Of a DNA stretch of 64,000 nt, positions 35,396-46,980 are shown piece after piece. A program made the translations under genes and the position numbers. The stretch lies in the NCBI GenBank assembly GCA_035578905.1, contig JAQJVL010000152.1, forward strand, positions 1,263,131 to 1,327,130, in the 5' to 3' direction. Under the pieces are notes generated by a model that was not told where the DNA came from, ran no database searches, and saw only the letters and a list, made by a program, of their open reading frames with translations. The DNA comes from Stictocephala bisonia. Lineage: Eukaryota; Arthropoda; Insecta; Hemiptera; Membracidae. Numbering within the stretch: the stretch's first letter is position 1; every line of letters begins with the position of its first letter.

Positions 35396-37221
35396 TATTT
35401 TATTTTATATTTTAGCTGTCACTTTGCTAAACTGTAGACTAGTTCATTTTAATTGTTTGTTTAGTCGTTGATGGCAACTAAATCGTCAATAAATTACTAA
35501 TTCGATGTCTTTACACTTTATATTTTAGCTGTCACTTTGCTAAACTGTAGACTAGTTCATTTTAATTGTTTGTTTAGTCGTTGATGGCAACTAAATCGTC
35601 AATAAATTACTAATTCGATGTCTTTACATGTTATATTTTAGTTATCACTTTGTTAAACTGTAGACTAGTTCATTTTAATTGTTTGTTTAGTCGTTGATGG
35701 CAACTAAATCGTCAATAAATTACTAATTCGATGTCTTTACACTTTATATTTTAGCTGTCACTTTGCTAAACTGTAGACTAGTTCATTTTAATTGTTTGTT
35801 TAGTCGTTGATGGCAACTAAATCGTCAATAAATTACTAATTCGATGTCTTTACATGTTATATTTTAGTTATCACTTTGTTAAACTGTAGACTAGTTCATT
35901 TTAATTGTTTGTTTAGTCGTTGATGGCAACTAAATCGTCAATAAATTACTAATTCGATGTCTTTACACTTTATATTTTAGCTGCCACTTTGCTAAACTGT
36001 AGACTAGTTCATTTTAATTGTTTGTTTAGTCGTTGATGGCAACTAAATCGTCAATAAATTACTAATTCGATGTCTTTACACTTTATATTTTAGCTGTCAC
36101 TTTGCTAAACTGTAGACTAGTTCATTTTAATTGTTTGTATAGTCGTTGATGGCAACTAAATCGTCAATAAATTACTAATTCGATGTCTTTACACTTTATA
36201 TTTTAGCTGTCACTTTGCTAAACTGTAGACTAGTTCATTTTAATTGTTTGTTTAGTCGTTGATGGCAACTAAATCGTCAATAAATTACTAATTCGATGTC
36301 TTTACACTTTATATTTTAGCTGTCACTTTGCTAAACTGTAGACTAGTTCATTTTAATTGTTTGTTCAGTCGTTGTTGGCAACTAAATCGTCAATAAATGA
36401 CTAATTCGATGTCTTTACACTTTATATTTTAGCTGTCACTTTGCTAAACTGTAGACTAGTTCGTTTTAATTGTTTGTTTAGTCGTTGATGGCAACTAAAT
36501 CGTCAATAAATTACTAATTCGATGTCTTTACATGTTATATTTTAGTTATCACTTTGCTAAACTGTAGACTAGTTCATTTTAATTGTTTGTTTAGTCGTTG
36601 ATGGCAACTAAATCGTCAATAAATTACTAATTCGATGTCTTTACACTTTATATTTTAGCTGTCACTTTGCTAAACTGTAGACTAGTTCATTTTAATTGTT
36701 TGTTTAGTCGTTGATGGCAACTAAATCGTCAATAAATTACTAATTCGATGTCTTTACACTTTATATTTTAGCTGTCACTTTGCTAAACTGTAGACTAGTT
36801 CATTTTAATTGTTTGTTTAGTCGTTGATGGCAACTAAATCGTCAATAAATTACTAATTCGATGTCTTTACACTTTATATTTTAGCTGTCACTTTGCTAAA
36901 CTGTAGACTAGTTCATTTTAATTGTTTGTTTAGTCGTTGTTGGCAACTAAATCGTCAATAAATTACTAATTCGATGTCTTTATACTTTATATTTTAGCTG
37001 TTACTTTGCTAAACTCTAGACTAGTTCATTTTAATTGTTTGTTTAGTCGTTGATGGCAACTAAATCGTCAATAAATTACTAATTCGATGTCTTTACACTT
37101 TATATTTTAGCTGTCACTTTGCTAAACTGTAGACTAGTTCATTTTAATTGTTTGTTTAGTCGTTGATGACAACTAAATCGTCAATAAATTACTAATTCGA
37201 TGTCTTTACATGTTATATTTC
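35396..37221. repeat. 113-bp satellite array, about 16 copies
   Basis: The unit includes TATATTTTAGCTGTCACTTT, GTAGACTAGTTCATTTTAAT, AGTCGTTGATGGCAACTAAA and TTACTAATTCGATGTCTTTA. Copies are nearly identical. A minority type has CATGTTATATTTTAGTTATC and TTTGTTAAAC (near 35627, 35853, 36529 and the partial end at 37207); at the left end it alternates with the main type, giving a 226-bp dimer. Not a multiple of three; stops in all frames. Confidence 0.97.
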
Positions 37222-37437
37222 AGGGGTTCCGCCACCGTTTATAAGTGTTTTTTTTTCAAAACCATAATTTTATTGTATATTCTTATTACTTATTCTATTG
37301 ACATTTTTTAACCATAAAAACAAACAAAATCTTCACTACGCATTTTGGGATTTTTCGGAACTTTGAACAATTCATATATTTTTCATCTTATTATAAAACA
37401 AAACACTATTTTAGGCTTCATAATACTTCTACTTATA
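37222..37437. other. AT-rich spacer
   Basis: Short unique sequence between the satellite and a MITE; no feature. Confidence 0.4.
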
Positions 37438-38010
37438 TAGGATGTTTGGGAACTCTTTAGTCAAATTTTGGGGTTTAGTTCTGGACGTGATAACAAACAA
37501 AAAATGTCATATTACAGTAAGGTCTATCTCACTTCGTTAACTGTCTGTGCGTGTGTTTATGATTTTTATAAACAAATAATAACTTAGGAACCATGAATAC
37601 CACATATTTAAAGTTTTGCATGCTTAGTAAGGCCGATAGTACATAAACGTACAATTATTTTCAATAATTTTGTTCAACCGTTTGGAAATAGCTTTAGATA
37701 AGAAAATTAATGGTTTTTATCATTAATTTTTAAAACGTAAGATATTTCCAAACGGTTGAACAAAAAATATCGAAAATCATTTAACCTTCAGGTGCTATCA
37801 GCCTTACTAAGTACGCTAACTTTTAAATCTATGACATTAATGGTTCCTTAATAATAATATTAATAATATTTTTTTCTTTTTTAGTAAAAATCACAAAATA
37901 CGGGCAGACGATTAACGACGTGAGATATATCATACTGTTACATGAAATTTTTTGTTTGTTTCCAGAACTAAATCCCAAAGTTTGGCCAAAGAGTTCCCAC
38001 ACACACTGCA
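37438..38010. mobile_element. MITE of the same family as 28.8 kb, near-palindromic copy 2
   Basis: Starts TAGGATGTTTGGGAACTCTT and ends with a mirrored GAGTTCCC; both arms carry the AGT/GCCAAA-TTTGGG and TTAGTTCTGG blocks seen in the 28762-29224 element. The arms extend to the centre, where AACCGTTTGGAAATAGCTTT and its mirror (TATTTCCAAACGGTTGAACA) flank about 50 bp, so the whole element could form one hairpin. TA flanks both ends (37436-37437 and 38011-38012). Non-coding. Confidence 0.75.
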
Positions 38011-38193
38011 TAATTTTATTTATGTTTTAAAAACATTACAGTTGTGGTTTAGAGTATATGCAGTGCCCTACTTAAGGTGTATGAACACAATATGAAATCA
38101 GCTGTTCGGGAAAATATTATATTATTTACACTGTAGTTGATGTGACTAAAGTTTGAGGTTATATGGAGCAAATGCCCAAAAACAATATTCTCA

Positions 38194-38448
38194 GCAAAAA
38201 GGAAAGTTGAATCAGCTGTAAGAGAATCAATTTGTGTGTATAATCAAGGAGAAACAGCTTATAAAATTTCTCCAGGAATGAATATCACAAAATATTCAGC
38301 CCAAAAAGACAAGAAATGGTTAAGCACATAGCAAGAAAGGGCAACAGAGAAATACAAAAACTATATAAAATTACTGAAGACTGAACAAATTGTAGAAGAA
38401 GAGAAGAAGGCAGAAGAAGGTGCTACTTATAGAGTAAGGGAGTTTTAG
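38194..38448 (+). pseudogene. decayed transposon-type protein fragment
   Basis: One plus-strand frame, with a single internal stop after WLST, reads RKVESAVRESICVYNQGETA and later QERATEKYKNYIKLLKTEQI and VEEEKKAEEG. The pattern of a small helical domain with a G-E-x-x region followed by a charged, Glu/Lys-rich helix resembles the C-terminal parts of some insect DNA-transposon proteins, but I cannot name the family. No start, no neighbours of the same gene. Confidence 0.4.
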
Positions 38449-40613
38449 TAGTCAAAAGTAGATATTTGTGTATTCTCACTTTCGACTTGATTTTCCGAAA
38501 ATCAAGTTTTTGTAGACATTTAGTTAAATAACTTCCAAAGCTCTTGAGGTTAACTCTTGATATTTTTACCACTTCAACATCAAACCATTTACTAATTTTA
38601 GTTGTATTTTTAATCTTGTAAATCATCAAATAAATATTTTAAAAACTTGTGTGACTTCAAAATGTTTGACAAATTATTTCATAAATATTGTTCTTCAAAT
38701 GAAACTAAGGTTCGTATACCAATTAAGTTAGGGTAGATAATAATAAACAAGATAATATTTACTCTTTTCAAATAAATTTGAAAATTAAAATAGTTCTTTA
38801 AACTTTTCGTTTCATTATGTCAAAAACTGCAAAACAATTTTTTTCGTCCTCATATTTGTTATATTTACATACTTTTAAAGATAGGTACAGGAAGAAAAAA
38901 ACCACAGATAAAAAAATTTGGTGAAATGGTGGTGGACCTCCTAAAGATTATTTTGATTACTTTTCCATATCATTTTTTTAACTTGTTTTCTGATTCATTA
39001 TTGTATGTGCTGCTTTTTCATCTAATAGTTTGTTTTTCACAGTTGGTGAATTAGGAAATGAATTTATAACTTTATGTTGTTATAAATAACACAACAATTA
39101 TAAACTAATAAATATATTTAATGTTATAAAATAGATTATTAAATAACCAATAAAAAATAATATAGCTTAAAAGTTCAATTATTATATTATTTAGGCATAT
39201 ACCTCAATTTTTGTTAGTTTCTTCGTTGTTTTAATTAGGCATACGGTTTATGAACGTTCTCTTATATACGTTTACCTTAGCTACTTGTTGAAATATAAGA
39301 AAAATTTGTAAAATTCTTGTAAACAGTTTTTATAGGATTTGCAGACATTTTGTAACATTTGTAAACAATCTGCCGACAAAATTTGGTTTTATTAAAATAA
39401 TTTATTAATTGTATATTTATTTCAATTTTGATTTACTCAGTAAATGAAGGGCCTACAGGTACTTCTATTTAACTGGGTTTCTGATGCCTTTGATTCTAAT
39501 TTGTATCTACTGGTATTAGTCTATTTTTAACTGAGCTACGATTTAACAAATACAAGATACAACAATTTCCGCTATGTGCATATTGTGTCGGGTAACATTT
39601 CCGCTAATGAGTTATATATATTTTGAAGAAGTTCAATTAATTTATGAGTATAGTAAAGTGAACCTCCAAAGAATGTGATTTGTAGATATAGATGTTTAAA
39701 TATTCTAAGTCATGCTGTAGTTCACGAGTTCAGTGGTCATCTCCCTCTGTACATGAAAATAAATCAACACTTAACATTTTCGTAAAGCTCTCTTATTGGA
39801 ATGTATAAAATTTGAAAATAAATGTTCTTAAAAATGAAAATATTACTTTTTTACTAAATTAGTCATTTGAAAACCAGATTAGAACATTTACATAATTTCA
39901 AATAAATCAGACCCGACAAATTATTAATTACTAAATGTGCTATTGACTAAAATCATATTTTTTCTAAAATGAATTTAATAAAATGAGCACGTGACCATAA
40001 TTATTTAGACGCTTATGAAACCATTTAAACTAAAGAAAGTGAGAACAACCTTGTAAACAATGAACCTGAACTATTTCAAAATTCCCTCTTATTAGATTTT
40101 TGTTGGATCTTCAACTATTTATCTATTCCATTTTTATTTTATAAAATATTATATTAATGTATCCATTCTTGAAATATATTTAACTCTCTTAGACTAGTAT
40201 ACTATTTGTTTTTTAATCATGGGAATATTTAATTACTTTGTATCAGTTGTGTTTTGGTCTGATTAAAAAAAATATGTTTTGAACCTACTAAGTTTTTTTT
40301 AGAGCGAGCTTTTTCAAATTACTCAAAAAAAACAATTTATTTATTTTGTATGCAGATTAAATAAAAAGAAACTATAACATTTCAAGTCAATGTTCTCGTG
40401 TATTATCAGTATATAAATATTTTTTTTAGAAAGATACAAATACAAGATACAAGAGAAAACAGGCAAATACAAATGAAGGGTAAACGAAACTCCTTAGGGC
40501 CTATGGTTATGTCAACGTTTCCTATTACGGTATATCATCGTTTGTTACATTATTTTTAAAAGCCTCTCGCCTAATGCCAATGAATTTGTAGTGTTTTAAT
40601 TAGTATACGTTTT

Positions 40614-40615
<2 letters not shown>
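38449..40615. other. AT-rich spacer
   Basis: Very AT-rich unique DNA with no gene, RNA or repeat that I recognise. Confidence 0.5.

Positions 40616-40675
<60 letters not shown>
40616..40675. repeat. AT microsatellite, about 30 units
   Basis: Uninterrupted TA/AT dinucleotides over 60 bp, followed by a unique CAGTAGAGG boundary. Confidence 0.97.
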
Positions 40676-40678
<3 letters not shown>

Positions 40679-40914
40679 TAGAGGTGAACGTCTCACAACA
40701 CAAATATTGTATTGTGGTATATTTGTGCATTTTGTCTTATATTGTTGTATATTTTTGTTTGTGTGGCATTCACTTGTACCTGCATAAATCTGTGTCTATG
40801 TGAGATACCAGCAAGTATATACTGCCTATAATACTTCGCTTGTAGATTTCATACAAATGATGTATCTGCGATTAAAATAGACTTGTTTGGTTTTTATGTA
40901 CATTATTGTTAGGT

Positions 40915-41395
40915 TAGGAGTGTTGTGTTTGGAACGCAGCGGTCACCAGCAGAGGGGATACAGTATGGATTGGGAAAAGAAAGGAATGATGAAGGGGGAG
41001 AGAGAAAGGGGGAGAGAGACCGAGAGAGAAGTGTAAGCCGCGCGATTGGCCGGGACCACACACGTTGAACGCCTAATTATCTTCTATTTCTTTTTCAGCA
41101 TCTTTGTCGCTCCTACAAATCTTCATATCACTTTATCTCTCCATTACCATTCGGCCTCTTTCAATTTGTGGCCAGCTTCTTTCAACCCATGAATACCGTC
41201 CGTACTGTGTTGCCCTCAGCAATGTGTGCTCGCTTTTCTTATCTCTTGTTTGTCATTTATGATAAACTTACACGCCACTAACAAGTCGACGCGCACCAGT
41301 TCCCAACAACCACCCACCCACCCTTCGCTGCTCTTCCCACGTGCACCTGGTCGACGTCAATTAATTATCATTTAATATTAATTATAGCTTACCTC
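40915..41395. promoter_or_regulatory. candidate distal regulatory element (GAGA-rich, GC island)
   Basis: A roughly 480-bp island of higher GC in AT-rich DNA, not tandemly repeated. It has a dense GA tract (about 40990-41032: GGGGGAGAGAGAAAGGGGGA, then GAGAGACCGAGAGAGAAG), an inverted CCAAT word (ATTGG at 41046-41050), CACGTG and CACCTG E-boxes and a GTCGAC near 41338-41356, and a run of ATTA-type homeodomain words at 41358-41390. GA repeats bind GAGA factor in insects, and GAGA and Sp/KLF sites are components of engrailed Polycomb response elements in Drosophila. Position is about 17.5 kb upstream of the engrailed-family exon. Function is inferred from composition only. Confidence 0.35.
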
Positions 41396-41789
41396 CCCTA
41401 ATTCATAACAAATGAAGATTTATATATTTTACAATCTTCAGTATTCGCTGAAAAAAGCTTAAAATAAACTAAGTATAAGTTACATTGCGAAAAGTAAAAA
41501 AAGATTGGAATTAGAAACAGTTAAGAACAACATTTCTCATAGAACACTTTTAATATTCCAAATAATTTACTTTTTTAGTTCTAAATATTTTGAACATCTG
41601 AAACATAGTATTTCGAGATCAACAATATCACTAAATACTTGTTTAACTCTATATATTGTGATTTCAAGGTATAGGCCTACCCTAATTACAGCACTATCTG
41701 ATTTCCACATTAGAATATTAAAACCTCTGATGTTAGATAATAAGCCTTAGAGATTGAGAATTGTTTAAGTTGTTCATTTGCGTCCAGTC

Positions 41790-42172
41790 AGCTACATACC
41801 GTTTCCAAGCGGATAGAAACGTAGCTACATGCCATTTCCAAGCGGATAGAAACGTAGCTTAACTTATATGCCGTTTCCAAGCGGATATAAACGTAGCTTA
41901 ACTTACATGCCGTTTCCAAGCGGATATAAACGTATCTTAACTTACATGCCGTTTCCAAGGGGATAGAAACGTAGCTACATACAGTTTCCAAGCGGATATA
42001 AACGTAGCTACATGCCGTTTCCAAGCGGATAGAAACGTAGCTACATGCCGTTTCCAAGCGGATAGAAACGTAGCTACATTACGTTTCCAAGCGGATAAAA
42101 ACGTAGCTACATGCCATTTCCAAACGGATATAAACGTAGCTACAAACCGTTTCTAAGCGGATGAAAACGTAT
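41790..42172. repeat. 33-bp minisatellite with 42-bp variant units, about 10-11 copies
   Basis: Units contain CGTTTCCAAGCGGATAGAAA followed by CGTAGCTACATGC. Four units carry an extra 9 bp (CGTAGCTTAACTTACATGC form). Both lengths are multiples of three, giving an 89-codon minus frame (METACSYVSIRL repeat) without gene character. Last units (42090-42172) are diverged. Confidence 0.93.
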
Positions 42173-42596
42173 CTAAGTAATAAAATACAATATATTATGC
42201 CTAATAACAGAATGTGTAGTCTACAGTGTTGTGTATCAGCGCCGCTCAGGTAATTACACTCCCTCCCTACGTGTGTAACTGAGCACTTCCATTTTTCTTA
42301 ACCAACCCAGTTACCTCTAGAAGGTGCTAGAATGACATTTAATTTTCCTGTGAGTGGAGCCAGAACCTTCCCGAAATGGCGCCCAGAAGGACCTAGATCC
42401 CCTTCAAGAACCATCTCTACAGCTCTGGAACATTCTAGACCCACAACGGCACCTTATGTCAGTCAGTGTCAGTGGCAGTGTAAGTATTTTGGCCTTCAGC
42501 CTGAAGTGGAAGTAACAGCCAAGTGAACGGTGACAGTTCAAGAACAATGAGAGATATTGTGTAACCACAAACTCGAGTGTTATAAACTACTATAAA
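42173..42596. other. moderate-GC unique sequence
   Basis: Contains a 64-codon plus frame (42332-42526) with a GTAAGT donor-like word near 42481, but no recognisable domain. No gene is called. Confidence 0.35.
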
Positions 42597-44745
42597 CTAG
42601 CTGTACCCGCCAGTCATAATATTTAGTTGTATAATCGAAATGTACAGCAAGCTTTCAGCTTAAACTGTATACAATTTATATCCAATTTTAATCAGCTGAT
42701 GTTATGTATAATTTACTACTGTATTTAATCATTTTTTTATTTTAAAAGTTTAACCTACCACAATTGTATTGAAAGAAAGAAAATAATCTTTATTCAAACA
42801 GCCAAACAAGCCGCATAATAGCGTCATTATAATAGTACATTTGGTCAAAAACATATTATTGGCTATTTAAAAATACTTTTATTCAATTTGTTATATGTAT
42901 TCAATTCGTTTTTATTTAACAGCTGTTAATCAAATAAATCAATCAATTAATATAGCTCCATAAGAATTCCATGGTAATTTTCGAAGCCAGTGGGACGGAG
43001 TCCTGTTGTCGGAGAGAAAATTCTTTCTTAGTGATCCTCTAGGGGCCAAGATAAACCTATGTACGTTTCAAGTCAATTGGACGTATAGTTTTGGAGTAAT
43101 AGTGATAGGTGGTAAAAAATATATATAGATTACAGAACTGATAAGAAGTTTGAGTGGGGTGGGGTTGGAGCGGAGTATGGCTTCTGCTCACTGCCACTTA
43201 ATGTAGGCTATATCACAAAATACGCATACATGTGTTACGATGTCTGGATTTGATCACGAATAAACAAAATGTATAAATACATATTGATACCCGTAACTAA
43301 AAATATATCTCTTTTAATGTACCTACGAAGGAGGCAACAAAAAATATTCAACGAAATGAACATCGAGCACAACAGTTTTGTTTCACAGTAAAACAATGTA
43401 AGCCTACTTTGAGAGGGAGCAAAGTAGGGCAATTATGGCTGTATTCAAATTAATATTGTAATCTTGCTATTTCAATCAGACTTTTCTTGAAGTTTACAAA
43501 CTTTGATTATCTAAAAAAATCTGAAAGTATACTTTTAGAGCCGTTAAGTACGGCAATTGACTCTAAATCAATGAAATTTCGGGGTTCTTACCATATTTAG
43601 CCAGGTCCGATGAACTGGCTATAAATGTGTTAAAATTAGATTTAAAAATTTCCGATTGAAATCAGTTTGTTCTCTTAGATAAAAAAGATTTAAAGTCTAG
43701 ACAAATCTGTTAGTCTACTTTTAGAGAGTACAAATTACTGAAGTTGACTTTGAATCAGTGAAATATCGGGTTTCTCGCCATATTTAGCCATGTCCTGTGA
43801 AATTGCTATGCATGTGGTCAAATTAAATTAAAATTTTCCGATTAAAATTAGTTTGCTCTCTCAGATAAAAAGTTTCGAAGTCTAGAGAAATTTTTAAGTA
43901 TAATTTTACCACTGTAGGTGTATGGGCGGGCGGGTGGGTACCTTTTCGACATGTTATTCCATATTGTATCCTTGAACTGTTTAAAGCAAAATGAAGAGAT
44001 CTATGTAGTGATGTACTGTAAATGTTTTCTTAATCCTCAATAAAGTTATGTCCACAGAATATACTTGTTTATTTTCATAGATACCCTTTTCTCTGTACAT
44101 AAATTTGTACTTTTGTGTATTATTTATACCCGTACCTACACTAAAACATTGGTTGATTACTAAAATATGGATTTGGTCAAAATATAAAGAATATTAGTCC
44201 AACTTTTAGTCAAATTTATTTGTTTATTTAAGGACTTGGAACACAATTAAATGATAACTGTGACCTCTAGGGCACAAAGTACTATATTTTACTCTGAATC
44301 AATAAAATATTTTGTTTTTCACCATGTTTAGCCATGTCCTATGATCTGGCTATGCATGCTTTATAACTAAATTGTTAATTTTCCGATTGAAAACAGTTTG
44401 TTCTCCTAGCTAGATAAAAAAGTTTCATAGTCTAGACAAATCTGTAAGTCTACTTTTAGAGAGCGCAAAAGTACGGTAATTGACTCTAAATCAGTGAAAT
44501 ATCGTGTTTCTAGCCGTGTTTGGTCATGTCCTATGACCTGGATGTATGTGTTTAGATTAAATTATATATTTTCCCATTGAATACAGTATGTTCTCCTAGA
44601 TAACAAAGTTTCACAGACTAGAAAAATCTGTAAGTCTACTCTTAGAGGCCGTAAGTCAACCAATTTGATTTACACGCACAAATTGAAAATCTAGCTCTAC
44701 TTAAGAATGAAGGAGGTGAGATTGAGCAAAAAGCCATAGCACCAA
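42597..44745 (-). mobile_element. Helitron-like element, copy 1 (5'-truncated)
   Basis: On the minus strand it ends GGCGGGTACAGCTAG followed by T, the Helitron-type CTAG/T 3' end, and then matches the 53.8-55.4 kb element along its length: a GACTGGC block, CAGCTGATGTTATGTATA, TTTAACAGCTGTTAATCAAA, GAAAATTCTTTCTTAGTGA, and four to five tandem units of about 190 bp built around TCTAAATCAGTGAAATATCG. The match stops near 44745 (TTGAGCAAAAAGCCATAG), where G-rich minisatellite begins, so the 5' end is missing. No Rep/helicase coding. Central tandem units are known for non-autonomous Helentron-related elements. Confidence 0.65.
42774..42890 (-). mobile_element. short retroposon 3' end inserted in Helitron copy 1
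   Basis: About 115 bp present in copy 1 but absent from the copy at 55.2 kb interrupts an otherwise collinear alignment. On the minus strand it ends GTTTGAATAAAGATTATTTT and a TTTC-rich tail, which resembles a LINE/SINE 3' end. The insertion limits are approximate. Confidence 0.45.
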
Positions 44746-45125
44746 TACCGCTGTACGTGTAAGTGTGGATGGGTGGTTCAGCACCACTACACGTGTAAGT
44801 GTGAGTGGGTGCTTCAATAACAATGAACGTGTTAGGTGTGGGTGGGTAGTTCAGTAACATTGTACGTGTAAGTGTAGGTTGGTGAGTCAATACCACTCTA
44901 CGGTTAAGGGTGGGTGGTTTATTACTACTGTACGAATAAGGGTGGGAACTCTGAGGAGTAACAATTTTAGCTTGATTAGTAGCCGGTATGATTTGGAGAT
45001 CACAGTGTGGGTCAGTAGGCCTACAACTGTACGTTTTTGTGGGTGGGTGGTTCAGAACGAGTGAACGTGTAAGGGTGGGTTGGTGGGTCAGTACCTTCGT
45101 TTATTTAAGGGTGGGTGTGGAGGAT
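44746..45125. repeat. degenerate G-rich minisatellite, about 36-42 bp units
   Basis: Diverged units with GTACGTGTAAGTGTGGGTGG, GTGGTTCAG and a variable AACAAT/ACCACT link, about eight copies. A unique stretch around 44950-45020 breaks it. It shares the core TACGTGTAxGxGTGGGTGG with the arrays at 48.4-48.8 and 50.3 kb, and more distantly with the array at 25.7 kb. Contains one TAGGCCTA octamer at 45016. Confidence 0.8.
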
Positions 45126-45586
45126 ATAAGAAATTATTTGACACAGTACCCTTTTCTTAACAACATGAAGATACCTTTACATATGCCATGCTCTAAAAGA
45201 ATTCACAAGTAATATTTAAGAATAAAGATTATAAACACAATTTCTTACAAATTGCTTATGTCATACAGCATCCGAAACAGTCCTTCAAGAACAGTTTTCT
45301 CCTCAGCGTCGACTCGTTGTAAATAATAATGGTAATTCCCTGTCTAAGCATCAAGAATACAGTTTATGTTTGTGATAACGTTGTTATATTGAGCTCGTTT
45401 CCAAGACGTATCAAGAGGTATCAAGACCTGTTCAAATTTGACATTCCTTCATCATAATGCCTCGTTTCCCTTGTCTAAGGAACTGCGTACTTTTATCTCA
45501 AAGATACATTTTAAACTAGTACTCGGATTGACCCCAATTCTTCCAAAACGTACACAAACAAAAAACCTAATCTGATGAAATCATGC
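45126..45586. other. unique spacer
   Basis: No gene or repeat recognised before the 107-bp array. Confidence 0.45.
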
Positions 45587-46341
45587 GTTTTGTACTCTAT
45601 AATATTGTGCCGTGGCACATTTCGACTTGTTACTTGGACCAAAAGACCTTTCCTCTTCCTATGTTATAGTGTGAGTGTTTGTGTCATCGTCTTGTTTTGT
45701 ACTCTATAATATTGTGCCGTGGCACATTTCGACTTGTTACTTGGACCAAAAGACCTTTCCTCTTCCTATGTTATAGTGTGAGTGTTTGTGTCATCGTCTT
45801 GTTTTGTACTCTATAATATTGTGCCGTGGCACATTTCGACTTGTTACTTGGACCAAAAGACCTTTCCTCTTCCTATGTTATAGTGTGAGTGTTTGTGTCA
45901 TCGTCTTGTTTTGTACTCTATAATATTGTGCCGTGGCACATTTCGACTTGTTACTTGGACCAAAAGACCTTTCCTCTTCCTATGTTATAGTGTGAGTGTT
46001 TGTGTCATCGTCTTGTTTTGTACTCTATAATATTGTGCCGTGGCACATTTCGACTTGTTACTTGGACCAAAAGACCTTTCCTCTTCCTATGTTATAGTGT
46101 GAGTGTTTGTGTCATCGTCTTGTTTTGTACTCTATAATATTGTGCCGTGGCACATTTCGACTTGTTACTTGGACCAAAAGACCTTTCCTCTTCCTATGTT
46201 ATAGTGTGAGTGTTTGTGTCATCGTCTTGTTTTGTACTCTATAATATTGTGCCGTGGCACATTTCGACTTGTTACTTGGACCAAAAGACCTTTCCTCTTC
46301 CTATGTTATAGTGTGAGTGTTTGTGTCATCGTCTTGTTTTC
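45587..46341. repeat. 107-bp tandem repeat, seven seemingly identical copies
   Basis: Seven units with GTTTTGTACTCTATAATATT, the near-perfect palindrome TGTGCCGTGGCACA, CTTGTTACTTGGACCAAAAG and GTGTTTGTGTCATCGTCTT. I see no difference between copies by eye, so the array is very young or strongly homogenised. It leads directly into the GC-rich tract at 46342. The 79-codon frame at 46214-46453 only reads through the last unit. Confidence 0.97.
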
Positions 46342-46980
46342 GATGATTGTTGAGTGTCTGTGCCTTGTCGTTACCTCGGTAATCCTTGAGTTGCACTCTG
46401 CTGTTCCAGCTGTTACGTCGGACTTCTTTTATTATTCGTCTGCGTGCAGCTAGGGCCACCGATATGATCGGCTAAGTTTCCCTAGGTTTCTCGGCTCCAG
46501 GGTCCGGGAGGAGAGGCGAACCGTCATCTGCATTACAACTCCACCTTGATATTGCTTTGAGGCGCAGCGACGGAGCTTCGGGCTGGGCCGATCGCTTGGC
46601 CTTCTTTGCAGCCCAGAGGGAGCAGCTTCCTACACCTTCCTTCCACGCTGCGGCTACTACTTTTCCTCCAGTCCGAAGACTCCATTATGGAGTTAACTTC
46701 AATGCATATTTAATTGTTTGCACCCTCTAGACTTTTGCCTGTGTTTGATACAAGTGTTTTATGGGTGTGATTTGCCAGTGGACTGTGATTTCTTGTTTTG
46801 AGTGAGACGTTGAGACTTTTCACTAGGGTGGGGATTCAGTTCAGAGGCAATTTTAATTTTTGTTTAATTTCTTGTTACCTACGTTGTTTTTTTTAGTAAT
46901 GGGGTTTTCTGGGTGTTTACAACACTGTTAAATTCCAATTAAGAGCCACCCTACCCTACTCGTAGGATTCCGTGTAATTC
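46342..46980 (+). other. GC-rich tract after the 107-bp array; possible retroelement 5' UTR or LTR
   Basis: The 46342-46690 part is clearly GC-richer than the surroundings, non-repetitive, and has no long open frame. A tandem promoter-like array followed by a GC-rich leader is the layout of some LINE 5' UTRs and of some LTR/UTR regions. No reverse transcriptase, gag or second LTR follows in the window, so it would be a terminal fragment or solo copy. Could also be a host regulatory element. Confidence 0.3.

Noticed and set aside
42332..42526. 64-codon plus frame (MTFNFPVSGARTFPKWRPEG start) with a GTAAGT word near its end as an exon
   Set aside because: Protein-like composition but no recognisable family, no upstream or downstream partner exon and no support for splicing.
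46214..46453. 79-codon plus frame over the end of the 107-bp array
   Set aside because: It begins inside a repeat unit and has no domain features.
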